Origin: a bacterium
GTDB lineage: Bacteria; Patescibacteriota; Minisyncoccia; UBA6257; 2-01-FULL-56-20
DNA: 47,455 nt
Assembly (NCBI GenBank): GCA_021827685.1
Contig: JAKAUM010000006.1
Location: forward strand, 1 to 47,455
Direction: 5' to 3'
The notes under the pieces were generated by a model. It did no database searches. It was not told the origin of the DNA and was given only the letters and a program-made list of their open reading frames with translations. Made by a program: the position numbers and the translations under genes. Positions 27,435 through 36,365 of this stretch are shown here, piece after piece; within the stretch, counting starts at the first letter, position 1, and every line of letters begins with the position of its first letter.

Positions 27435-28746
27435 GGGGGGCAAGCCGCTTTTCGGGGAGGTCCGGCTTGCGGGAGCGAAAAACGCCGTTTCTAAAATGAT
27501 GGTGGCGTCGCTTTTGACCGACGAGCCGTGCGTCCTCGAGAACGTCCCTGCGATCGGGGATGTCGCGATCGTGGAAGAACTTTTAAAAACCATCGGAAGC
27601 AGGATTGAACGGGCGGGAGATACGGCCGAAATCGCGACGCCCGTAATCGCGACGAGCCGCGTGCCGGAGCTCACCCGTCGCAACCGCATCCCGATCCTCG
27701 CCTTGGGGCCGCTCCTTGCGCGCGCAGGGGAGGCGGAGGTGCCGGTGCTCGGCGGCGACAAGATCGGCGCGCGCCCGGTGGACATCCACCTGGAAGCGCT
27801 TTCCCGCCTCGGCGTCCGGCTCGAGCTTAGGCGGGGGAGCTATCGCGCCTGGGCGAAAGACGGCTTGCGGGGGGCGGAAATCGAGCTCCGGTTTCCGAGC
27901 GTCGGCGCCACGGAAAACGCCGTCCTGGCCGCCGTGCTTGCGAAGGGCAGGACCGTAATCAGGAATGCCGCGCTCGAACCGGAACTCATCGACCTTGTCA
28001 TGATGCTCCAGAAGATGGGCGCCATCATCGAGCTCGCTCCGCCGAGGACTATTGCGATAGAAGGGGTTCCGCGGCTTCACGGAACGCGCCATCGCGTCAT
28101 GCCGGACCGCAATGAGGCGGTTTCCTTTGCCTGTCTTGCGATCGCGACGGGCGGCCGGATATTCGTGAAGGAAGCGCGGCAGGGCGATCTCGTCACCTTT
28201 TTGAATGTCGTGCGCCGCCTTGGCGCAGAGTACGAAGTGACGCAGGAAGGGATCGGCTTCTCGCGGCCCGGCGCCGCGCCGGACGGCGCGGCGCCGAACG
28301 GAACCCATGCCCTGCGCCCGCTTACGATTCGCACCGACGTCCATCCCGGGTTCATGACCGACTGGCAGCAGCCGCTTGCGGTGCTTTTGACGCAAGCGGC
28401 CGGCCGCTCCGTGATACATGAAACGATTTACGAGGACCGGTTCGGCTATCTGAACGACCTTGCGGCAATGGGCGCGGACGTGAGCACGGGAACGGAGTGC
28501 CCTCCGGGCGACGCGTGCCGCTTCGGCGGGCAGGAATGCCGGCACGTCGCGACGATCAACGGCCCGACCCCCCTGAAAAGCTCCGCGCTCGCGGTGCGCG
28601 ACCTGCGGTCGGGGATGGTGGACATCCTCGCGGCCCTCGTCGCGCGCGGCATCTCCGAAGTGGACGGCGCCGACGAAATCGACCGCGGCTATGAGCGGAT
28701 CGACGAGCGCTTGCGGGACCTCGGGGCGGACATCAGCCGGGCGTAA
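27415..28746 (+). CDS. murA: UDP-N-acetylglucosamine 1-carboxyvinyltransferase, Cys115->Asp type
   Basis: MPRFIVKGGKPLFGEVRLAGAKNAVSKMMVASLLTDEPCVLENVP...VLGGDKIGARPVDIHL...VHPGFMTDWQQPLAVLLTQA. Confidence 0.95.
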   Translation: MPRFIVKGGKPLFGEVRLAGAKNAVSKMMVASLLTDEPCVLENVPAIGDVAIVEELLKTIGSRIERAGDTAEIATPVIATSRVPELTRRNRIPILALGPLLARAGEAEVPVLGGDKIGARPVDIHLEALSRLGVRLELRRGSYRAWAKDGLRGAEIELRFPSVGATENAVLAAVLAKGRTVIRNAALEPELIDLVMMLQKMGAIIELAPPRTIAIEGVPRLHGTRHRVMPDRNEAVSFACLAIATGGRIFVKEARQGDLVTFLNVVRRLGAEYEVTQEGIGFSRPGAAPDGAAPNGTHALRPLTIRTDVHPGFMTDWQQPLAVLLTQAAGRSVIHETIYEDRFGYLNDLAAMGADVSTGTECPPGDACRFGGQECRHVATINGPTPLKSSALAVRDLRSGMVDILAALVARGISEVDGADEIDRGYERIDERLRDLGADISRA

Positions 28747-28806
28747 CGCCGCCGCGCCGGGCGCTCCCGCTTTACTTTTTTACCGTTTCGGCGTTCAATA
28801 CACTCT

Positions 28807-29814
28807 ATGTTAGGGAAGAAAATAGGCATCGACCTCGGGACGGCGAACACCGTCGTTTTCGTGCCGGGACGCGGTTTCATCATCAACGAACCGACCATCG
28901 TCGCGCTCACAAAGCCGGATAATACCGTACTCGCGGTCGGCCTCGAAGCGAAGGAAATGATAGGCAGGACGCCCGCGGAAATCGTAGCGTACCGTCCGCT
29001 GAAGGACGGCGTGATTGCGGATTACTACATTACGAAAGCGATGCTCGCATATTTCGTGAAGAAGGCATCCGGGCGGATGAACCTCGTGAAGCCGGATGTC
29101 GTGATCTCGGTGCCGGCGGGCATTACGCAGACCGAGCGCCGCGCCGTGATGAATGCCGCGCGCGAGGCGGGTGCGGGAAACGCGTTCATCGTCCGCGAGC
29201 CGATCCTGGCCGCCCTTGGCGCGGGCATCCCGATCAACGCGCGTTCCGGGAACATGATCGTAAACATCGGCGGCGGAACGTCGGAGCAGGCGGTCATCGC
29301 CCTCGGCAACATCGTTTCGTGGAATTCCCTCCGCATCGCCGGCAACAAGTTCGACCAGGCCATTATGGATTACGTGAAGAAGAAATACGGGCTTGCGATC
29401 GGGGAGCAGACGGCCGAAAAGGTGAAGATCGAAATAGGTTCCGCGATGCCGACGAAGGAAAAAATGGAATGCCGGATCCGCGGGCGGGATCTCGTGACGG
29501 GGCTTCCGAAAGACATCACCGTGAATTCCAATGAGATCGCCGAAGCTTTGAGCCCCCATCTCGTGGATATCGCGACCTCCATACAGGGCGTTTTCAACGA
29601 AACTCCGCCGGAGCTCGTGGCGGATATCATGGAAAAGGGCGTTATTTTATCCGGCGGAAGCGTCCAGCTCCACCACCTGCCAGAATTTTTCGAGCGTTTT
29701 CTCGGCGTCCAGACGTACGTGGCGGAAGATCCGCTGTTCTGCGTCGCGAAGGGCACGGGCCTTATCCTGAACCATCTCGATACCTATAAGCGGACGCTCC
29801 TCAACAAGCGATGA
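28807..29814 (+). CDS. mreB: rod shape-determining protein MreB
   Basis: KKIGIDLGTANTVVFVPGRGFIINEPTIVAL...RPLKDGVIADYYITKAMLAYF...IVNIGGGTSEQAVIALG. Confidence 0.96.
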   Translation: MLGKKIGIDLGTANTVVFVPGRGFIINEPTIVALTKPDNTVLAVGLEAKEMIGRTPAEIVAYRPLKDGVIADYYITKAMLAYFVKKASGRMNLVKPDVVISVPAGITQTERRAVMNAAREAGAGNAFIVREPILAALGAGIPINARSGNMIVNIGGGTSEQAVIALGNIVSWNSLRIAGNKFDQAIMDYVKKKYGLAIGEQTAEKVKIEIGSAMPTKEKMECRIRGRDLVTGLPKDITVNSNEIAEALSPHLVDIATSIQGVFNETPPELVADIMEKGVILSGGSVQLHHLPEFFERFLGVQTYVAEDPLFCVAKGTGLILNHLDTYKRTLLNKR

Positions 29815-30752
29815 CGAATCGCCCGGTGATCGGCCACGAAAAGTTGGTCGCCGATCTAAAGACGCTTGCCCGCCGCGGTGCGCTTGCCCACGGGCTCCTT
29901 TTTCACGGCCCTTCCATGACGGGGAAGCGGAGCACGGCGCAGGCGCTCGCGCGCTTTCTTGAGCGTGGCATGGGCGCGGGCGCGTTCGCCGTTCCCGCGC
30001 CGGGCGAAGTTCTTCAGGACGCGATGACCGTGGATCTCGCATTCGCGAAGCAGATCGATCCGGCGAGAAAGGATTCCGTGAGCATCGATGCGGTGCGGGA
30101 GATCAGGAATTTCCTCTGGCGGAAGCCGGTGGCGAGCCCGAAGCGGACGCTCGTGATAGACGAAGCGGAATTCCTCACCGTAGAGGCGCAGAACGCGCTT
30201 CTTAAAGTGATCGAGGAGCCTCCTGCATCATCGCTCATTATCGTCGTGTCGTCCGACCTCGATTCGCTCCTGCCCACCATTCCGTCGCGCTTGCAGAAAA
30301 CGTATTTCGGCGCGGTGCCGGAACCGGAGATTGCGGCGTGGCTTGCGGCGGGCGGAAATCTTGCGGCGGGCGGGGGGAGCGAAGACGCCCGTCCCGCGCC
30401 GGCGGCGAAGCCGCTCACGAAAGCGGAAGCGAAGGCGCTTGCGAAGCGGGCCATGGGAAAGCCGGGACTCGCCTTCCGGCTCCTGAACGACGCGCCGTTC
30501 GAAAAGAATCTGGAGCTTGCGGAAAAGTTCCTGCGCGCCGCGCCTGCCGCGCGCCGCGACCTTATAAAAGAGCTGATAGAGCCGGAGAACTTCAATTTGC
30601 GGCTGTTTCTCGAGGCCGTGATGCTCTCGCTCGCGTGGGAGAAGCCGTCGCCCGCGCGGACCGCGCGCTGGCACAAGGCGCTCGCGATCTACGGAAGCGC
30701 GGCGGATTTCGGCCTGAACCCGCGCCTCCAGCTTGCTGACCTTCTGTTATAA
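29811..30752 (+). CDS. holB: DNA polymerase III delta'-like subunit
   Basis: LAHGLLFHGPSMTGKRSTAQALARFL...VIDEAEFLTVEAQNALLKVIEEPPASSLIIVVSSDLDSLLPTIPSRLQ. Confidence 0.88.
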   Translation: MTNRPVIGHEKLVADLKTLARRGALAHGLLFHGPSMTGKRSTAQALARFLERGMGAGAFAVPAPGEVLQDAMTVDLAFAKQIDPARKDSVSIDAVREIRNFLWRKPVASPKRTLVIDEAEFLTVEAQNALLKVIEEPPASSLIIVVSSDLDSLLPTIPSRLQKTYFGAVPEPEIAAWLAAGGNLAAGGGSEDARPAPAAKPLTKAEAKALAKRAMGKPGLAFRLLNDAPFEKNLELAEKFLRAAPAARRDLIKELIEPENFNLRLFLEAVMLSLAWEKPSPARTARWHKALAIYGSAADFGLNPRLQLADLLL

Positions 30753-30761
30753 TAAGCCGAC

Positions 30762-31322
30762 ATGACTGCATCCGAAGAATTATTGAAAGACCTCGAAGCC
30801 GCGCTTTCCGGCGCGGAGCAGAAATTCAAGCAGGAGCTTGGCCAGGTCCGCGGCAACCGCCCGTCTCCCGATCTTGTCCAGGATCTCAGGGTAAACCTCT
30901 ATGACCAGGAACTCTCGATCCGGGAACTGGGTTCGCTGAGCGTCCTTCCGCCGCTCACGCTCCAGATCGGCGTGTGGGATAAGAACGCAGTCGGCGCGGT
31001 GATGAAAGCCATCGAGGGCGCCCGCCTCGGGCTCTCCGTCACGAACGACGGCAATAATATCCGCGCAACGCTCTCGCCGCTGGGAGACGAACGGCGCGAG
31101 GAGCTCGCGAAGCTCGTCAAGAAAACGGCCGAGGCGGCGCGCATCCAGGTCCGCGCCCGGCGCGATGAAGCGGTCAAGCGGCTCCGCGACGCCGAAAGCG
31201 CGAACACCGCCACCGAAGACGAGGTCTTCCGGACGAAGGAAAAGATCCAGAAGGCCGTGGATCGGGCGAACGGCGGCATTGAAACTGCCCTGCAGGCGAA
31301 GCTGAACGAACTCGGCGGATAA
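30762..31322 (+). CDS. frr: ribosome recycling factor
   Basis: ELGQVRGNRPSPDLVQDLRVNLYDQELSIRELGSLSVLPPLTLQIGVWDKNAVGAVMKAIEGARLGLSVTNDGNNIRATLSPLGDERREELAKLVKKTAEAARIQVR. Confidence 0.96.
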   Translation: MTASEELLKDLEAALSGAEQKFKQELGQVRGNRPSPDLVQDLRVNLYDQELSIRELGSLSVLPPLTLQIGVWDKNAVGAVMKAIEGARLGLSVTNDGNNIRATLSPLGDERREELAKLVKKTAEAARIQVRARRDEAVKRLRDAESANTATEDEVFRTKEKIQKAVDRANGGIETALQAKLNELGG

Positions 31323-31338
31323 AACCGTATTAATCAAT

Positions 31339-32409
31339 ATGCTCATAGCCCTTCTTGTCGTCGTCGGCCTTTCCCTTCTTATTCTCGGCCACGAAGCCGG
31401 GCATTTTTTCGCTGCCAAGATGTTCGGGCTGAAAATCGACGAATTCGGCTTCGGGTTCCCTCCGCGGATCGCGGCGTGGCGGCGCGGAGAGACCGAATAT
31501 AGCCTGAACTGGCTCCCATTCGGAGGATTCGTAAGGATTGCCGGAGAGCGCGGGGAATTCGAGATGGTGAATCCGGACAGTGCCGACGGAGGAGGGGCGG
31601 GGAGGGAAGCCGCGGGCGCCGCCGGTTCGCGTCTCCTCTCGGCCCAGCCGGCATGGAAAAAAAGCGCCATTATGCTTGCGGGCGTCTTTATGAATTTTCT
31701 CCTCGGATGGCTCTTGCTTTCGCTTACGCTCATGTCGGGCGCGCCGCGCGCGCTCGTTATCGCATCCGTTGCGCCGCATTCGCCCGCTGCCGCGGCGGGC
31801 CTCGTGCCGGGAGACGTTATCCGCGGATATGCAGCTCCGCAGGATTTCATCAGCTATGTGGATGCCCATCGCGGCACGCAGATTTCGATTACGATTGACC
31901 GCGGCGGGAAAACGGCGGAAACGGCAGTGGTGCCGCGCGTGCATCCGCCGGCAGGGCAGGGGGCCATCGGCATCGGGCTCGCCGAAGCGGGCACTGCGCG
32001 CGAAGGATTTTTTGCGGCGCTCCGCGGCGGTTTTATCGACGCCTGCGCCATTTCGTGGATCACGATCATCGCTTTCGGGCATCTTATCGCCCAGCTGTTC
32101 TCCCGCGGCACGCTTCCTGCGGGCGTCGTGGGGCCGGTAGGCATCTTCGGCGTCGCGGAAGAAACGGGCAGGATCGGCCTCGTTTATCTCCTCCAGCTGA
32201 TCGGCGTGATTTCCCTCAACCTCATGGTGGTAAATCTTATTCCGTTTCCCGCGCTTGACGGCGGGCGCTTCGTGATGGCGATTATAGAAAAAATAAAAGG
32301 ATCGGCCATCCCGTACAAGGTGGAAGCATGGATAAATGGCGCAGGGTTCGCCCTCCTCCTCGCCCTCATGGCGCTCCTCACGATTCGCGACGTGCGGGGA
32401 TTGCTGTAG
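31339..32409 (+). CDS. rseP: RseP-like M50 site-2 protease
   Basis: LGHEAGHFFAAKMFGLKIDEFGFGFPPR (HExxH), PDZ region PHSPAAAAGLVPGDVI, LMVVNLIPFPALDGGRFVM. Confidence 0.94.
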   Translation: MLIALLVVVGLSLLILGHEAGHFFAAKMFGLKIDEFGFGFPPRIAAWRRGETEYSLNWLPFGGFVRIAGERGEFEMVNPDSADGGGAGREAAGAAGSRLLSAQPAWKKSAIMLAGVFMNFLLGWLLLSLTLMSGAPRALVIASVAPHSPAAAAGLVPGDVIRGYAAPQDFISYVDAHRGTQISITIDRGGKTAETAVVPRVHPPAGQGAIGIGLAEAGTAREGFFAALRGGFIDACAISWITIIAFGHLIAQLFSRGTLPAGVVGPVGIFGVAEETGRIGLVYLLQLIGVISLNLMVVNLIPFPALDGGRFVMAIIEKIKGSAIPYKVEAWINGAGFALLLALMALLTIRDVRGLL

Positions 32410-32461
32410 TATTTTTTGCGCCCGTCGGGCAGGCGCGCCCGTTCGTGGTATAATGCTTCCA

Positions 32462-32737
32462 ATGGTTTCCTTGATCCACGCGGACATCTTTTTTTTCGTG
32501 ACGACGATCGCGGTCGTCGTGGTCGCCTCCGCGCTTACGGTCGCCCTCATATACCTCTCCCTTACGCTCGCGCGCGCGAAGAAAGTCATGGAAGAAATTT
32601 ACGAAGAAGCCGTGCTCGTCCGGAAAGACGTGGACGGTTTTCGGACGGACATCCGGCGGGAGGGATTCAAGCTGAAGCACCTTGCCGGATTCTTTAAAGC
32701 GCTCACGAAACGTCCGAAGAAGGGGATAAAAGCATAA
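32462..32737 (+). CDS. small single-TM protein, 91 aa
   Basis: MVSLIHADIFFFVTTIAVVVVASALTVALIYLSLTLARAKKVMEEIYEEAVLVRKDVDGFRTDIRREG...; TATAAT 7 nt before ATG. Confidence 0.7.
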   Translation: MVSLIHADIFFFVTTIAVVVVASALTVALIYLSLTLARAKKVMEEIYEEAVLVRKDVDGFRTDIRREGFKLKHLAGFFKALTKRPKKGIKA

Positions 32738-32781
32738 GCCGGCTGTTGCGCGGCCCGCGCGGGCCGTGTAAAATATTCCGC

Positions 32782-33597
32782 ATGCCGGCCGGTACGGAAA
32801 AGATTATCGAAGTAAAAAACCTCACGAAGCGCTTCGGCGACTTCGTGGCCGTGGACGGCATCTCGTTCGAGGTGAAAAAAGGCGAAATATTCGCATTCCT
32901 CGGCCCGAACGGAGCCGGAAAATCCACGACGATCAAGATGCTCACGACGCTTTTGCGCCCGACGAGCGGTTCCGTTTCGCTCGACGGCCACGATCCCGCG
33001 CGCGATCCTTCCGCGGCCCGCCGCGCCTTCGGCATCGTATTCCAGGACCCTTCGCTCGACGACGAATTGACCGCCTGGGAGAATATGGAGTTTCACGGCG
33101 TCCTCTACGGCGTGCCTAAAAAATTGCGCCGCGGGCGGATAGAGCAGCTTTTGAAATTCGTCGAACTTTGGGACCGGCGCGACAGTTTAGTCAAGGAGTT
33201 TTCCGGCGGGATGAAGCGGCGGCTCGAGATCGCGCGCGGACTCCTCCATCATCCGAAGGTGATTTTTCTCGACGAGCCGACGCTGGGCCTCGATCCGCAG
33301 ACCAGGAACGGCATGTGGAACTACCTCCGCGAGCTGAATCGGACGGAAGGGATTACGGTGTTCTTCACGACCCACTATATGGAGGAGGCCGACCGCGCGG
33401 CCGAGCGCATCGCGGTCATCGACCATGGCAAGATCGTGGCGTCCGGCTCGGCGGCGGAGCTCAAGGCGAGAACGAAGAAAGAATCGCTGGAAGACGCCTT
33501 CCTTGAGCTTACCGGAAAGACGATCCGCGATGAGGATGCGAGCGCCATGGATCATTTGAGAAATCGCGCGAAAATGTGGCGCAGAGGGGGGAGATAG
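32782..33597 (+). CDS. ABC transporter ATP-binding protein (DrrA-like)
   Basis: GPNGAGKSTTIKMLTTLLRPTSGS; FSGGMKRRLEIARGLLHHPKVIFLDEPTLGLDPQTR. Confidence 0.96.
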   Translation: MPAGTEKIIEVKNLTKRFGDFVAVDGISFEVKKGEIFAFLGPNGAGKSTTIKMLTTLLRPTSGSVSLDGHDPARDPSAARRAFGIVFQDPSLDDELTAWENMEFHGVLYGVPKKLRRGRIEQLLKFVELWDRRDSLVKEFSGGMKRRLEIARGLLHHPKVIFLDEPTLGLDPQTRNGMWNYLRELNRTEGITVFFTTHYMEEADRAAERIAVIDHGKIVASGSAAELKARTKKESLEDAFLELTGKTIRDEDASAMDHLRNRAKMWRRGGR

Positions 33598-33604
33598 GCA
33601 CGAT

Positions 33605-34351
33605 ATGAAAACTATTTACATCATGTGGCTTCGGCAGATCAAGCGCTACCTGCGTTCGCGTTCGCGCATCGTGGGTTCGCTCGGCCAGCCGCTGCTTTTC
33701 CTTTTGGCGCTCGGCTACGGACTCGGCTCGACGTTCAAGGCGGCGGGCGAGGGAAACTATTTTACCTTCCTCGCGCCGGGCATCATCGGCATGAGCATTA
33801 TTTTCACCGCCATCTTTTCCGGCATTGAGCTCATCTGGGACCGGCAATTCGGATTCCTGAAGGAAACCATGGTGGCGCCCGTGGGACGCATGAACATCAT
33901 GATCGGGCGGACGCTTGGCGGCGCCACCGTGGCGACGATCCAGGGGCTCATCGTATTTTTTGTCACGCTGATCTTCGGGTTCCGCCCGACGAATTGGGTG
34001 CTCTTGCCCGTCCTTTTCCTTTGTATGCTGTTGGTCGCGCTTCTCTTCACCGCGCTCGGTACGGCGGTCGCATCCACCCTGGAGGATATGCAGGGGTTCC
34101 AGCTCATCATGAATTTCCTCGTGATGCCGCTCTTTTTCCTTTCGGGGGCGCTCTTTCCGATTACGGGCCTGCCGCCCGCGCTCACGGCGCTCGTCAAAAT
34201 AGATCCGCTTTCTTACGGGATTGATTCTTTTAGATTCCTTCTCCTCGGGAGAACCGTGTTCGGGCTTGGTTTAGACCTTATTGTTCTTATCTTGTTTACC
34301 GCCGCCTGCCTTTTTATGGGGAACTATCTTTTCTCGAAAATCGAGGCATAA
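33605..34351 (+). CDS. ABC-2 type permease (DrrB-like)
   Basis: LRQIKRYLRSRSRIVGSLGQPLLFLLALGYGLGS...FLVMPLFFLSGALFPITGLPPALTALVKIDPLSYGID. Confidence 0.92.
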   Translation: MKTIYIMWLRQIKRYLRSRSRIVGSLGQPLLFLLALGYGLGSTFKAAGEGNYFTFLAPGIIGMSIIFTAIFSGIELIWDRQFGFLKETMVAPVGRMNIMIGRTLGGATVATIQGLIVFFVTLIFGFRPTNWVLLPVLFLCMLLVALLFTALGTAVASTLEDMQGFQLIMNFLVMPLFFLSGALFPITGLPPALTALVKIDPLSYGIDSFRFLLLGRTVFGLGLDLIVLILFTAACLFMGNYLFSKIEA

Positions 34352-34439
34352 CGGGGTTCCTCGCGGTATTTTTCCACAGGCCATCCAGAGTATATCCACT
34401 TTATTAGGGATTTAATGCTGTTTTTATACATTTCCGGTC

Positions 34440-34468
34440 TTGACGGGCGATTTGGTCGTGGCTATCCT
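34440..34468 (+). promoter_or_regulatory. putative promoter of the ncRNA
   Basis: TTGACG (34440-34445) - 17 bp - TATCCT (34463-34468). Confidence 0.5.
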
Positions 34469-34474
34469 TGAAAC

Positions 34475-34853
34475 TAGTCCAAACGAAAGAAAGGAGATTG
34501 TACGGGAGGGGGTGTCTTCCTGCACGGAAACAAATTCATCGTTTCCATGCAGGGAGGCACTCAAAACGGAGGGCTGTCCGTTGGCTGCTTGACCAGTGGG
34601 CGCCCTCCCCGCGTTCGGAGTTCGGCCTGAAGGCCGCGGCCTATGGGCCGGAGCGGCTCCGAGAGCGGGCGCGCGAATCCCATTCGCGCGCGTTCGCCCT
34701 TCCGTATCGCAACTCGAGAGAGCGGAGAGGAATAACGCGCAAGACGTCGGCATTTGACCTCTCTGCCGCCGTGCGCATTTCCGGCGAATATGCCGGAATG
34801 CTTCTCCGCTCAATCGAGGTTTCACGAGGGAACGCAATGCGTTCCCTCTTTTT
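34475..34853 (+). ncRNA. candidate uncharacterised structured non-coding RNA (~380 nt)
   Basis: No plausible CDS; at least seven strong hairpins (one 21-bp helix with GU pairs), upstream -35/-10, terminator at the 3' end. Confidence 0.6.
34826..34853 (+). terminator. rho-independent terminator of the ncRNA
   Basis: GAGGGAACGC-AAT-GCGTTCCCTC-TTTTT. Confidence 0.85.
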
Positions 34854-34871
34854 GTTCTCGCATCCGCATGC

Positions 34872-34901
34872 AAAAACGCCTCCCGTAGGGGAGGCGTTTT
34901 T
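34872..34901. terminator. bidirectional rho-independent terminator
   Basis: AAAAACGCCTCCC-GTAG-GGGAGGCGTTTTT; 13-bp stem with A/T flanks. Confidence 0.9.
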
Positions 34902-34937
34902 GAAAAGCAGATTGGCCCCGACGGCCAGGCGTTCTGC

Positions 34938-35918
34938 TCAGTAACCGCTCGACGATGCCGACGTCGAGGCCGACGTTGACGCGGAAGCCGAGCTTGACGC
35001 GTTCACATTGGCCTGCGCCGCATTGCCGTTTCCGCCAAGCTTGATGAGCGCCACGACGATCGTGCGCGCATCGTGCCGTGCCTCATCGAGGTCATGCTGG
35101 GCCGCGACGATTTTCGCGCGCGCACCTTGCAGGTCGCTGATGCCGGCATGGAACGCGGCGGTGGACGTCGCTTCCGAGGATCGGATGGAAAGCGCTTCGC
35201 TTATCGCCGCCTGCGCCGAAGAACTTGCCGCCGCGATTTTCGCGTTCATGTCCGCGAGCGCGGTCACGGAGGCGCCCATCGACGTGCTGGATGCTTCCGC
35301 CGCGGAAATCCGGGCTTGAAGCTTGACGGCGAACTGTGAAAGGAGTCCGCCGATCCGGTTGATGCGCGCGGCCGCCCGCACGATCACGGCCTGCGGGTGG
35401 AGGAGCGCGAACGCATGATACGTATCGAGGATGGACCGGATGTCCGCCCTGAGGGACGAAGAAGCGTTCGCCGCCGCGTCGCCGCCGATCCGCGCCTGGA
35501 GGTCCGTAAGCGCCGAGATCCGCGCCTGCATGCTCGAGAGGAGCTCAGCTTTTACGTTTTGCGGAAGATGGATCGCGTTGCTGAGGCGCGTTTCGAGATC
35601 CGTAAGCGCCGAAAGCCGGCGGGCCACTTCCTCATCCGCGTGTTTTTTCGCGCGCGCGATGCGCGCCGCAAGGGCGGCGCTTACGCGGAATTGAACCCGG
35701 CCCGGAATGCCCGTTGCATTCGGGCCTGCGGGGCCTTGCGCATTCGCGCCGATGTTCGCGCCGCCGCCGGCATTCGCGCCGGCGCCCGCCGAGGCGTCTG
35801 CGCTGAGGCCGATGCCGGCTCCCGGACCCTGGCGGGCCGCAAGTACCGGCATTGCGCTTCCGCCGGCGATCGCCGCTATCGAAGAAACCGCGACAAGCAC
35901 TTTTTTCATGGTATTCAT
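34938..35918 (-). CDS. secreted Ala-rich coiled-coil protein
   Basis: Signal peptide MNTMKKVLVAVSSIAAIAGGSAMPVLAA; internal repeats RLSALTDLETRL / RISALTDLQARI; Ser/Ala/Thr tail. Confidence 0.75.
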   Translation of the reverse strand: MNTMKKVLVAVSSIAAIAGGSAMPVLAARQGPGAGIGLSADASAGAGANAGGGANIGANAQGPAGPNATGIPGRVQFRVSAALAARIARAKKHADEEVARRLSALTDLETRLSNAIHLPQNVKAELLSSMQARISALTDLQARIGGDAAANASSSLRADIRSILDTYHAFALLHPQAVIVRAAARINRIGGLLSQFAVKLQARISAAEASSTSMGASVTALADMNAKIAAASSSAQAAISEALSIRSSEATSTAAFHAGISDLQGARAKIVAAQHDLDEARHDARTIVVALIKLGGNGNAAQANVNASSSASASTSASTSASSSGY

Positions 35919-35925
35919 GGCGATG

Positions 35926-36222
35926 TTATAGCTGCGACTGGCTGACCGGCTGGTCGTTCAGCGATTGGCTCATGCTGGCCGAGTCGGTGGCGAAACCGTT
36001 CATCTGCGCGTTAATGGTTGCGAGGTCCTGATTGAGATCGGCGTTGGAATTGCCGCTCGTAAGCGTCGGCTGCGCGTTGGCGGCGGTATTCGAAGAAATA
36101 CTGCCGGAGGGCGGTGCTGACGGCGCCGAGGCATTATTCTGCCCCGCGAGCCACCAATAGGCGCCTCCCGCGACGACTGCGATGATTACGATGATCAGGG
36201 CTACTTTTGCCGTTGTTGACAT
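35926..36222 (-). CDS. N-terminally anchored extracytoplasmic protein, 98 aa
   Basis: MSTTAKVALIIVIIAVVAGGAYWWLAGQNNASAPSAPPSG... followed by an Asn/Ser/Gln-rich region. Confidence 0.7.
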   Translation of the reverse strand: MSTTAKVALIIVIIAVVAGGAYWWLAGQNNASAPSAPPSGSISSNTAANAQPTLTSGNSNADLNQDLATINAQMNGFATDSASMSQSLNDQPVSQSQL

Positions 36223-36240
36223 TGGATAAATAGGTTTGCC

Positions 36241-36365
36241 TTTTCGACCTTTTCTTGGAATGATATCCTTAAAGAGATACGGAGAGCCCTGCCTTGCCGT
36301 TATCGGGTGACGCGGGATAACGGCGACGCGGGTCGAGCCGTATCTATATTATACAAGGTCGAAAA
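36241..36365. promoter_or_regulatory. divergent control region with nested inverted repeats
   Basis: TTTTCGACCTT/AAGGTCGAAAA (36241-36251 / 36355-36365), AGATACGG/CCGTATCT (36275-36282 / 36338-36345), GCCGTTATC/GATAACGGC (36296-36304 / 36316-36324). Confidence 0.6.

Noticed and set aside
34370-34440. Possible replication origin: DnaA-box-like TTTTCCACA and a nearby AT-rich stretch
   Set aside because: Only one relaxed box match plus one weak match, no dnaA/dnaN/rpmH nearby; the AT-rich stretch is more simply the promoter region of the ncRNA.
34468-34944. 158-aa plus-strand ORF in the structured region
   Set aside because: Arg-rich, no recognizable domain, spans strong hairpins and two terminators; better explained as non-coding RNA.
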